8,230 bases of DNA from the NCBI GenBank assembly GCA_019313735.1, contig JAFDAR010000089.1:1-8230 (forward strand). The letters run 5' to 3'. This document shows, one piece after another, positions 1 to 6,340 of this stretch. Position 1 is the stretch's first letter. Each line of letters begins with the position of its first letter. This stretch comes from Deltaproteobacteria bacterium. GTDB taxonomy: Bacteria > Desulfobacterota > Syntrophia > Syntrophales > UBA2210. Position numbers and translations under genes: made by a program. The notes under the pieces are model-generated. The model did not search any database, was not told the DNA's origin, and worked only from the letters and a program-made list of their open reading frames with translations.

Positions 1-225
1 CTGGAATCTGGTATGTTCCGCCGAAGGATACACCCAGCGGGCGCTCTGGAGCTGATATATCCTCCTGAGCCTCTGCAGCCATGGAGAATCTATCAGGTCT
101 TTTTCTGTCTTTTCTGGGGGAAGATCGGAGGACGGCACGGTAAACCAGATATACTGGTATACGGGATCGGCGATAAGCGCCTTGCCGCGGTATGTCTTTG
201 CTGTCTCCATGCTTTCAAGTTTCAT
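1..225 (-). CDS. HD-superfamily phosphohydrolase, N-terminal part (runs off left edge)
   Basis: The reverse strand is open from an ATG at 225-223 to the window edge, giving 75 residues with no stop. It reads MKLESMETAKTY, then DPVYQYIWF, then an LIDSPWLQRLRRIYQL segment, and ends VYPSAEHTRFQ. This is the characteristic start of the HD-domain metal-dependent phosphohydrolases related to dGTPase-like proteins: a 'DPVHGYI' strand, 'LIDSPxFQRLRRIxQLG', and 'YPgAxHTRFeHSLG', whose first metal-region His lies in HTRF. Members hydrolyse nucleotides or other phosphoesters in the cytoplasm; the substrate here is unknown. The HD dyad itself lies outside the window. A second in-frame ATG at 210-208 is an equally possible start, since neither has a strong Shine-Dalgarno sequence; an in-frame TAG lies a few codons upstream of 225. 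It is divergent from the activase-GRE gene. Family assignment is confident, specific function is not. Confidence 0.85.
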   Translation of the reverse strand, partial: MKLESMETAKTYRGKALIADPVYQYIWFTVPSSDLPPEKTEKDLIDSPWLQRLRRIYQLQSARWVYPSAEHTRFQ

Positions 226-516
226 GGATAAATAAATACAAGACTTTTGCTAAAATATCAAGCAATTGAAAATAGCGGTGAATGTATTGGTGAAGCGGCG
301 TGATAAATGCGCCCGCAGCTATGGAATGTAGCGGAAAAATGTCAGGTGGGACGATTTGTGTAAGCCCGGCGTGGGCGTGAAATTATGGGGTGAAAGTGAC
401 CAATACGCGAACCCTGCTAAAGAAATTAATTCGAGTCTGACCCCATTCCCCCACCTTCCCTAATCTCTACACTTTGAAATGGGGTTTGGGCAACAGGCCG
501 TTGAGACCTGACCCCG
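226..516. other. Gene-free stretch between divergent genes
   Basis: I see no convincing coding region on either strand here. The stretch holds the presumed upstream region of the HD gene (reading left) and two short repeats described separately (424-447 and 501-518). The block at about 290-420 is GC-richer than the DNA to its right and looks like a remnant of something inserted, but I could not identify it. Confidence 0.5.
424..447. repeat. Short dispersed repeat, left copy of a direct pair
   Basis: The first 20 bases (aattaattcgagtctgaccc) recur exactly, in the same orientation, at 4197-4216; over 24 bases (424-447 against 4197-4220) only one base differs (c/t). On the minus strand it reads as GGGGTCAGACTCGAATTAATT. 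Elements of this look are, to my recollection, scattered through anaerobe and metagenome genomes near small Y1-type (REP-associated) transposases; that link is from memory. The two copies bracket the AT-rich activase-GRE gene. Confidence 0.75.
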
Positions 517-518
517 TT
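501..518. repeat. Related short repeat (variant of the 424-447 element)
   Basis: The sequence TTGAGACCTGACCCCGTT resembles TCGAGTCTGACCCCATT at 431-447 with one gap and a few substitutions. It probably belongs to the same repeat family and lies just before the AT-rich promoter region of the activase-GRE gene, so it may mark the edge of the inserted segment. Confidence 0.45.
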
Positions 519-526
519 GTTGTACG

Positions 527-555
527 TTGCTGTATTATTATATAGACTGTATAGT
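527..555 (+). promoter_or_regulatory. Candidate sigma-70-type promoter for the activase-GRE gene
   Basis: TTGCTG (527-532) and TATAGT (550-555) are separated by 17 bases; the -10 matches consensus at five of six positions and the -35 at three of six. It is followed by an AT-rich leader that includes a perfect 14-bp palindrome, ATATATTAATATAT, at 567-580. In such AT-rich DNA -10-like hexamers are frequent, so this is a candidate only. Confidence 0.35.
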
Positions 556-584
556 CAGTTCTATATATATATTAATATATCAAA

Positions 585-588
585 GGAG
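585..588 (+). promoter_or_regulatory. Ribosome binding site fixing the activase-GRE start at 595
   Basis: AAAGGAG ends at 588 and is six bases from the ATG at 595-597, which is ideal Shine-Dalgarno spacing. The longest open frame reaches back to a TTG at 517, but that start overlaps the presumed promoter, lacks a ribosome binding site, and would add a 26-residue extension with no family resemblance. Confidence 0.8.
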
Positions 589-594
589 TTGAAA

Positions 595-3500
595 ATGGAG
601 ACTAATCAGAGCAAACAGCCTTTGGAACAACGAGAAACAGGTTTATCTGTTTTTGAGAGCCAAAGCTTACGCACTGATAAGCTGAGAGTCCTGAATATTC
701 AACGCAGCTGTGTTCATGACGGTCCCGGTATTCGTACAACAATTTTTTTCCAGGGGTGCCGATTGAGATGTTTATGGTGCCAAAATCCGGAAGCGCTGTC
801 ATTTCAACCCGACATAGCGCCTGATAGCAATTATTCAAATTCCGACATAATGGAAGTTGTTTCAAGAGATAAAGAGTATTTCTTCAAAACAGGCGGCGGA
901 GTGACCCTGAGTGGCGGTGATCCTCTATTACAGAATCCGGATAGTCTGATACGTTTATTGGGATTATTAATAAAAGAAAAAATACATGTTTGTGTTGAAA
1001 CTGCTCTTCATGTACCTTGGAAAAATATAGACAAAATCGCACCGTACGCAGATCTGTTCCTCGTTGATCTGAAGATTGTCGGCGATGACAACCTCCATAA
1101 AAAATACACTAAGCAAGACAGCAAATTAATCCACAGCAATCTCAAGAAACTGATTGATTTAAATACCAATATTAAATTCCGCATGGTGATTGTGCCGGGA
1201 TTCAACGATATGGAAAGCAGTATAAAAGCAACTGCGGATTTTTTAAAGTCTATCAATTATAACTCAATTGAATTGCTGAAGTACCACAACATGTACGAAG
1301 ATAAAGCCAGGCGTTTGAATTTGGAGTATGAGTCATTAAATATTACACCTGATCAAAGCCTTGCTGCCGTTCGAAGTGCAGTCGAATTATTCAAATCTTT
1401 TGACATTAAAGCCGATTGCATCGATTTGGATTCTTACACACATAAAGCCGTCTTTACCAAGCGCGTTTATGACATACAAAATGGTATCAGAGAAAGTGAC
1501 TACCACCTTTGTCTTGAAGTATCCAAACTGAAAACAAAATTTTACAAGAAGCATGGTTTTAAAAAACCAGCCCCCATTCATAGGGCGGAACGTCTTTCGT
1601 ATGTATTGAAAAACAAGGAAATTATTTTCTATCCCAATGAACTGCTCGTCGGTAATTTTACTTCCAAAAGAGTCGGCGGACAGGTGTGGGAAGAACACTA
1701 TGGCGTTCTCTTCGGTTCACTTCTCTATCAAATCAATCGCCAAACACCGGTCTCATTTAAGTGTTCTTTTAAGGACAAGCTTGATTTTTATTTTAAAATA
1801 CTTCCTTTCTGGCTGAAACACTGCCTTTTAATAAAGGTAAATCCATCCTTAAAAGATTTGATGTTAACTATTGCACGCGCCTCTGACATGAGTACCGGAT
1901 TTAATAATAATATGGCGGCAATAGCACATTTTGTTGTTAACTTCGAACGAATGCTTGAACTTGGGACTGCCGGGATCATAGAAGAAATTGAAGCAATGCA
2001 AAAAGAAAAGCCTGATAATAATCAGGACTTTTATAATGGCGCAATTATTGCCCTTAAGGGATTGGAAGAATTCGCCGAACGATATTCTGATGGTCTGTTA
2101 AGCCTGTGCAGGAAAGAATCGGACACTAAGCGCCGCAGAGAGTTAGAAGAAATGGCTGAGATCTGCAGGCATGTCCCTAAGCATCCTGCCCGCACATATC
2201 ATGAAGCGCTCCAATGCATGATGTTTTTACAAATCGCGCTTTGTATAGAGTCCTATGAAAATGCGGTGTCCTTTGGGCGGCTCGATCAGATATTATATCC
2301 TTACTATAAAAGGGATAAAAAGGCGGGGTTAATTGATTACGAGAAAGCGAAAGAACTGCTGGCCTTATTTATTCTCAAGATGGACGAAGTTGTTTTAGTA
2401 AACGATGGCGATACCTATCTGAGAATCGGAAGACTTTTTGAGACTCAGTCTACAGACCAAGGTGTGACGGCCGGTGGTCTTGGCAAAGACGGTCAGGACG
2501 CCACCAATGACGTCACCTATATGCTGCTGGATATCTGCGAATTACAGCCTCTCGCCATAAATATGACGGCAAGAATTCATAAAGACAGTCCCAACGAATA
2601 CCTGGACAGGCTTGCAGAGGTATATATCAACGGGGCGCCCATGCCGGCTTTGTATAATGATGATCTTTACGTTGAAACTTTAAAAAAACATTATCCTACC
2701 ATCACTGAGCAAGACGCGAGAAATTACTCAGTAATCGGATGTGTCGAACCCAATGCTTCAGATGATCATCTTGGCAATACCGACTGCGCCAATATAAACG
2801 TTGCCTTGCCTCTTCTGCAGGCACTGAAAGGTGAAGAACGTGATTTATGGAATTTCGGAATCTCTGATCAACTGGAGAAGCTGGTCACCAAATTTGTCGA
2901 TTACAACTTCAGCGGGGACAATAAAATTTCTAAATTTGTCTCTTCAAACTATAACAAAATCCGCAACATGTATGAAAAGAAAAGTCGTCCATCTTCTTAT
3001 AACCCGCCTTCGAACATGGATGAACTGCTTGAACGTTATCAGAAACGTTTGAATTATCTGGCTTCCTCGATATTGGCTGATCACCAGAAGATTGAAAAAA
3101 TTCTTCGTGAAGATTTTACGACACCCCTTGCATCCTCACTCTCTAAGGGTTGCATTGAAAGCGGAAAAGATGCGTATGAAGGCGGATCCACGATTAACAG
3201 CTCTGGCATTCAGGCGGTAGGAATCACGGATGTTGGAGATTCTCTGCATGCCATTAATGAAGTGGTCTACAAGAAAAAGCTGTATACAATTGATGACATC
3301 ATCAATGCCACGGACAACGATTTTGAAGGGGAATATTATCAGCAAATCAGATCGGCGTTACTGGAAGTGCCGAAATATGGTGATGACGCATCTCAAGAGT
3401 CCCAGGACTGGGTGAACAAAGCTTTACAGGTTTACGTTAACGCCTTGAATTCAGTAGAGAACTGTCCACGAGGTGGCATATATACCGCCGGTTATTATGC

Positions 3501-3942
3501 CTTGAATGTTAATATTATCTATGGATTGAAAACGCCTGCCCTGCCTTCAGGTAGATTAAAAGGCGTCCCTCTCGCTAACAGTGTTACTCCTCATTATGGA
3601 ATGCAAATGGTGGATTTATTATCATCACTGAATTCTGTTGCCGGTATTGATTTTATAAAGTATGCACCCAATGGCACCACTACTACGTATAATATTGATT
3701 CAGCATTGTTTCAAGGCCCTGATGGAGTTAGAAACCTCTCTGGTATGATCAGCACATATTTCAAAAAAGGCGGCATGCAATTTCAACCCAACATTATTAG
3801 CAGAGAAATATTGCTGGATGCATACAATAATCCCGAAAAACACAAATATCTCCTGGTTCGTGTTGCCGGTTACTGCGCATACTTTAATAACATTTCTGAT
3901 GAATTAAAATTGGCTATCATTAATAGAACTTGTTATTCATAA
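595..3942 (+). CDS. Natural fusion: radical-SAM glycyl-radical activase + glycyl radical enzyme
   Basis: A 1115-residue cytoplasmic protein with two complete modules. Residues about 30-285 are a PFL-activase-like radical SAM domain: DGPGIR (42-47), the 4Fe-4S cysteines C55-x3-C59-x2-C62, GGGVTLSGGDPLLQ (100-113), VDLK (157-160) and VPGFND (200-205). It lacks the extra ferredoxin-cluster insert of many activases. Residues about 287-1115 are a full-length glycyl radical enzyme: NELLVGN (348-354), GRLDQ (561-565), GCVEP with catalytic C716 and likely general acid/base E718, and the radical loop RVAGYCAYF with G1092. The activase would cleave SAM and abstract hydrogen from G1092; the radical would then move to C716. 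GCVEP, rather than the Cys-Cys pair of pyruvate formate-lyase, points to an eliminase or dehydratase. D730 sits at C+14, the spacing of Asp447 from Cys433 in clostridial glycerol dehydratase. The substrate is unknown. There is almost no linker. The gene is visibly AT-richer than its neighbours, which suggests transfer. Start chosen by the ribosome binding site at 585-588. I know of no characterised fusion of this order. Confidence 0.93.
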   Translation: METNQSKQPLEQRETGLSVFESQSLRTDKLRVLNIQRSCVHDGPGIRTTIFFQGCRLRCLWCQNPEALSFQPDIAPDSNYSNSDIMEVVSRDKEYFFKTGGGVTLSGGDPLLQNPDSLIRLLGLLIKEKIHVCVETALHVPWKNIDKIAPYADLFLVDLKIVGDDNLHKKYTKQDSKLIHSNLKKLIDLNTNIKFRMVIVPGFNDMESSIKATADFLKSINYNSIELLKYHNMYEDKARRLNLEYESLNITPDQSLAAVRSAVELFKSFDIKADCIDLDSYTHKAVFTKRVYDIQNGIRESDYHLCLEVSKLKTKFYKKHGFKKPAPIHRAERLSYVLKNKEIIFYPNELLVGNFTSKRVGGQVWEEHYGVLFGSLLYQINRQTPVSFKCSFKDKLDFYFKILPFWLKHCLLIKVNPSLKDLMLTIARASDMSTGFNNNMAAIAHFVVNFERMLELGTAGIIEEIEAMQKEKPDNNQDFYNGAIIALKGLEEFAERYSDGLLSLCRKESDTKRRRELEEMAEICRHVPKHPARTYHEALQCMMFLQIALCIESYENAVSFGRLDQILYPYYKRDKKAGLIDYEKAKELLALFILKMDEVVLVNDGDTYLRIGRLFETQSTDQGVTAGGLGKDGQDATNDVTYMLLDICELQPLAINMTARIHKDSPNEYLDRLAEVYINGAPMPALYNDDLYVETLKKHYPTITEQDARNYSVIGCVEPNASDDHLGNTDCANINVALPLLQALKGEERDLWNFGISDQLEKLVTKFVDYNFSGDNKISKFVSSNYNKIRNMYEKKSRPSSYNPPSNMDELLERYQKRLNYLASSILADHQKIEKILREDFTTPLASSLSKGCIESGKDAYEGGSTINSSGIQAVGITDVGDSLHAINEVVYKKKLYTIDDIINATDNDFEGEYYQQIRSALLEVPKYGDDASQESQDWVNKALQVYVNALNSVENCPRGGIYTAGYYALNVNIIYGLKTPALPSGRLKGVPLANSVTPHYGMQMVDLLSSLNSVAGIDFIKYAPNGTTTTYNIDSALFQGPDGVRNLSGMISTYFKKGGMQFQPNIISREILLDAYNNPEKHKYLLVRVAGYCAYFNNISDELKLAIINRTCYS

Positions 3943-3987
3943 ACTTGGATTTTGCATTAGACAGTAATTGGCTTGATGTTAATCTTT

Positions 3988-4039
3988 CGAAAGCGGGAAT
4001 CCAGAATGAGTCTGGATGCCGGATCAAATCCGGCATGAC
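3988..4039. repeat. Dispersed palindromic repeat (partial copy)
   Basis: Two adjoining hairpins share bases: ATCCAGA (3999-4005) pairs with TCTGGAT (4011-4017), and ATGCCGGAT (4016-4024) pairs perfectly with ATCCGGCAT (4028-4036) around a three-base loop. The layout 'GCGGGAATCCAG...TGGATnCCGGATCAAnTCCGGnATGACA' is a widespread proteobacterial dispersed repeat. The usual leading 'CATTCCCGC' arm, which would pair with GCGGG at 3993-3997, is missing, so the copy is partial. No T-run follows, so it is not an obvious terminator, although it lies 45 bases after the activase-GRE stop codon and could protect the 3' end of that message. Confidence 0.75.
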
Positions 4040-4093
4040 AGTTGATATGTTTAATTGCCGGAGTAATAATATGCATAGTGTTGTTACTTTGAC

Positions 4094-4213
4094 ATGAAGT
4101 ATGCCAGCGTCCATACCCTGCGCCACAGTTTTGCCACTCACCTGTTGATGAACGGTGTTAACATCCGCGAGATTCAGGAGCTTTTAGGGCACATGCAATT
4201 AATTCGAGTCTGA
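4094..4213 (+). pseudogene. Tyrosine recombinase/integrase C-terminal fragment
   Basis: The plus frame reads YASVHTLRHSFATHLL, then NGVNIREIQELLGH (codons about 4100-4192). This is the box II region of Xer/integron-type tyrosine recombinases: H-x-L-R-H with the catalytic His and Arg, then the LLGH motif. Everything upstream (catalytic Arg I, N-terminal core-binding domain) and downstream (the catalytic Tyr, normally in a following 'TxxYTH' segment) is absent. Homology stops after the GHM codons at 4195, exactly where the repeat at 4197-4220 begins; the repeat supplies the TGA at 4211-4213. The ATG at 4094 is only the first Met of the open stretch and is not a real start. It is a dead remnant and evidence of past integrase-mediated or repeat-mediated rearrangement. 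Confidence 0.8.
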
Positions 4214-4220
4214 CCCTATT
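4197..4220. repeat. Short dispersed repeat, right copy of the direct pair
   Basis: This matches 424-447 at 23 of 24 bases in the same orientation. It supplies the stop codon of the recombinase remnant on the plus strand (TGA 4211-4213) and that of the UPF0178 gene on the minus strand (TAG, 4218-4216), so both neighbouring reading frames end inside it. Confidence 0.75.
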
Positions 4221-4650
4221 TTTCGGGCGGATGCTTGCGACGGATTGATTGAATTACCTCGTCGAGCTGTTGAAGAAAACGTGACCGGTCACGCTTCTGC
4301 AGTGGAGGCGGCCCGCCCGTTATCTCTCCTGCTTCTCGAAGTTCTGACAGCAGGTCCCGAGTCGCGACGGCATGACCGATGTTGTTTTCCGTGAACGGCT
4401 TTCCTGTTGTCCCAATTACATGCGCGTCTTTCTTCAGGCAGCGGCTCGCAAGCGGAATGTCAGCAGTGATCACGATGTCGTCAGGTTGCACGTGTTCGAC
4501 AATCCAATCATCGGCCGCGTCGAGCTTGTCCTCTACAACTTCGAGTGTAAGCCATCGTTCATTCGGAACTCGCATCCAGGAGTTGGCCACCAGTGTGACA
4601 TCAAGGCTATATCGGCTCGCGACGCGGTACACCTCCTGCTTGACCCTCAC
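4216..4650 (-). CDS. UPF0178 (YaiI/YqxD, DUF188) family, N-terminally degraded; probable pseudogene
   Basis: The 144-residue frame from a GTG at 4650 matches the UPF0178 family through most of its length: VKQEVYRVASRY, VTLVANSW, RVP, DAADDWIVEHV, DIVITADIPLASRCL, FTENNIG, TGGPPPLQKRDRSRFLQQLDE. Family members usually start MxIWVDADACP, with acidic residues thought to bind metal in a PIN/NYN-like fold; the cellular role is unsettled. Reading upstream in frame, HRIWI is still recognisable (4680-4666). However, the start ATG is replaced by CAC, and DADACPVV has become SSWIIVR, one residue shorter. The acidic/Cys motif is therefore gone. No clear ribosome binding site precedes the GTG. The stop lies within the 4197-4220 repeat. 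It follows the etfA fusion gene by about 55 bases and may be co-transcribed, but is probably inactive. Confidence 0.75.
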   Translation of the reverse strand: MRVKQEVYRVASRYSLDVTLVANSWMRVPNERWLTLEVVEDKLDAADDWIVEHVQPDDIVITADIPLASRCLKKDAHVIGTTGKPFTENNIGHAVATRDLLSELREAGEITGGPPPLQKRDRSRFLQQLDEVIQSIRRKHPPEK

Positions 4651-4704
4651 TATTATCCAGGAGCTAATCCAGATGCGGTGCCGGGAAAAAAGTGCTGCCC
4701 CCTT

Positions 4705-6333
4705 TCAGGGTGTGTAGAGCACCACCAGGCAACGCGTTGGTTCGTTTGACAGGCTTTTCAGCTTGTGCGGTATCTCGGAATTGAAGCGGATCGATTCGTT
4801 CTGTTTCAGCTTGTGCACCTTCCCCCCAAGTGTCAGTTCAAGGTCTCCCTCCATCACATAGATGAACTCCTCTCCCTCATGTTTGTAGGCAACCGGTTTG
4901 TGGGCCTGCCTTGGCTCAATAGTGATCATGAATGACCGGAGGTGTTCCTTCTCGGCGCCGGGTGTCAGTGTCTGGTAGGAATAGTTCTCTGTCCGTTGTA
5001 CGAACTGCTTTGCCCTCTGATCTCTGATCATGGCCTTTTCACCTTCGTGGAGGAAGGTGCCTGGATCAACGTTCAGAGTACGTGAGAGGCGGAGCAGGAA
5101 ACTGACAGACGGGGAGATCTCGTTTCTTTCACACTGCTCGATGAATTCTGGTGACTGGCCTGTTGACTGGGCGAGGGATTCACGGGACCAGCCGTGTGAC
5201 TCCCTCAGCCTGAGAAGCTTTTCACCAAAGCCGGATGCTGTTTCTCCATCTCTCCCTTTTTTCTTGTACACGATATCGGTCAGTGATCTCATTACCGTCT
5301 GTCTCACTCTGGCTGTGAATGCGGGGAGAAACGTAATGGCATCAGTAGTAATACCCAGATCGGCCACCTGGAAAATGGGTGCGTTTGGATCGCGGTTTAT
5401 GGCGACGACGGTCTTTGAATCGGTAATTCCGGCTGTGTACTGAATCGCGCCCGATGTTCCAAAGGAAAGCAGAAGTTCCGGCCGAACGGTTTTTCCGGTC
5501 TGACCTATCAGATTGTCTTCCTCTGTCCAGTGCTGAAGAACCGGCGGGCGTGTCGCGCCGATCTCTCCACCCAGAGCGGTGGCAAGCTCGCGCGCCAGCC
5601 CGAATCCGTCAGCCGTACCGAGACCGGCCCCTCCGACAACGACTATTTCGGCCTCTTCCAGTTTCTTCTGGCCATCCGATTCGTATGTGCTCGATATGAG
5701 TTTGATTCCCTCGGGGGGTTCAACCTTTTCTACCGATATTCTCTCTACTGTTCCAGGGTCGCCGGCGGCATCGACGGGTTCGATGCCGTGATGTTGTACC
5801 GTGGCGAAACCGGTTTTATGAGGGTTCCCGTCGAAAGTAATCTCCGCCAGGATCTCGCCTCCCCAGGATGGGCATGACGCGACGACGCGATTATCTTTCA
5901 TTGTCAGTGCGGCACAATCGGCAATCAGACCGGCATTGCTGATTCGCGCGGAACGAGCCGCCAGGTCTCTGCCGAATTCAGTCATCGGAAACAGTACGAG
6001 CATCGGCCCACGGGATTTCACAGCATCCGATATAACAGGCGCGTATATGTCCGGTCTCGGGACATCAAGACCCGGATTTTCAAAGATATAGACGGTATCG
6101 GCGCCATGGGAGAGGCATCTGTCCGCTGCGTCACCAGGCAGTATGTATCTCTTTTCATCTGCAGGTTTTTCTGATTTGTCACCCGGAGAACCCATCAGGA
6201 CGGCCACGGTTTTTCCCGAAACACAGCGAGCGAGTTCGCTGGCCCTGGCCATGACATTCAGGCTGAACCCGAAGAGTCTTTCGTCTCTCAGATCCACGTA
6301 AACCCAGATTTCTTTTCTTTCGCGTTTTTCCAT
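4705..6333 (-). CDS. etfA: ETF alpha subunit fused to an XRE-cupin transcriptional regulator
   Basis: A 542-residue protein with three parts. Residues about 8-200 are the N-terminal ETF domain. Residues about 225-345 are the FAD-binding ETF-alpha domain: VVVGGAGLG (231-239), GATRP (259-263) with the flavin-stacking Arg262, GQTGKTV (277-283), SGAIQY (294-299), and NRDPNAPIF (313-321). After a short linker, residues about 367-428 form an XRE helix-turn-helix (EKLLRLRESHGWSRESLAQ...). Residues about 465-540 form a cupin_2 barrel with H485 and E489 in KHEGEEFIYVMEG, and H523 in IPHK. Both modules look full length: ETF-alpha is normally about 320-350 residues and stand-alone XRE-cupin regulators about 180-190. 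The ETF part would carry electrons from acyl-CoA dehydrogenase together with EtfB. The tail suggests DNA binding and sensing of a small ligand. The usual SGAIQH histidine is Tyr299. Its ATG follows the etfB stop after 7 bases, with AGGA close upstream, so the two are surely co-transcribed. Confidence 0.9.
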   Translation of the reverse strand: MEKRERKEIWVYVDLRDERLFGFSLNVMARASELARCVSGKTVAVLMGSPGDKSEKPADEKRYILPGDAADRCLSHGADTVYIFENPGLDVPRPDIYAPVISDAVKSRGPMLVLFPMTEFGRDLAARSARISNAGLIADCAALTMKDNRVVASCPSWGGEILAEITFDGNPHKTGFATVQHHGIEPVDAAGDPGTVERISVEKVEPPEGIKLISSTYESDGQKKLEEAEIVVVGGAGLGTADGFGLARELATALGGEIGATRPPVLQHWTEEDNLIGQTGKTVRPELLLSFGTSGAIQYTAGITDSKTVVAINRDPNAPIFQVADLGITTDAITFLPAFTARVRQTVMRSLTDIVYKKKGRDGETASGFGEKLLRLRESHGWSRESLAQSTGQSPEFIEQCERNEISPSVSFLLRLSRTLNVDPGTFLHEGEKAMIRDQRAKQFVQRTENYSYQTLTPGAEKEHLRSFMITIEPRQAHKPVAYKHEGEEFIYVMEGDLELTLGGKVHKLKQNESIRFNSEIPHKLKSLSNEPTRCLVVLYTP

Positions 6334-6340
6334 AATCCTG

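Noticed and set aside
13..231. Plus-strand open frame at the left edge
   Set aside because: It is the antisense of the HD-domain gene, which has clear family motifs on the minus strand.
517..594. Extension of the activase-GRE reading frame upstream to 517
   Set aside because: The added 26 residues resemble nothing in the family, overlap the likely promoter, and lack a ribosome binding site, whereas ATG 595 has AAAGGAG at ideal spacing.
595..3942. Annotation as pyruvate formate-lyase (formate acetyltransferase)
   Set aside because: The catalytic segment is GCVEP with a single Cys, not the Cys-Cys pair needed for pyruvate formate-lyase chemistry.
4016..4036. Rho-independent terminator for the activase-GRE gene
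   Set aside because: The hairpin is perfect but is not followed by a T-run on either strand and belongs to a known type of dispersed repeat.
3920..4141. Minus-strand open frame containing MPDLIRHPDSFWIPAFE
   Set aside because: That peptide is the usual spurious translation of the dispersed palindromic repeat; there is no other gene-like content.
424..4220. Intact transposon or integron carrying the fusion gene
   Set aside because: No complete transposase or integrase, no terminal inverted repeats and no attC-like site could be seen; only a direct repeat pair and a recombinase stub are present.
4372..4749. Plus-strand open frames over the UPF0178/etfA junction
   Set aside because: They are shadows of the minus-strand UPF0178 frame; the encoded residues show no family resemblance.
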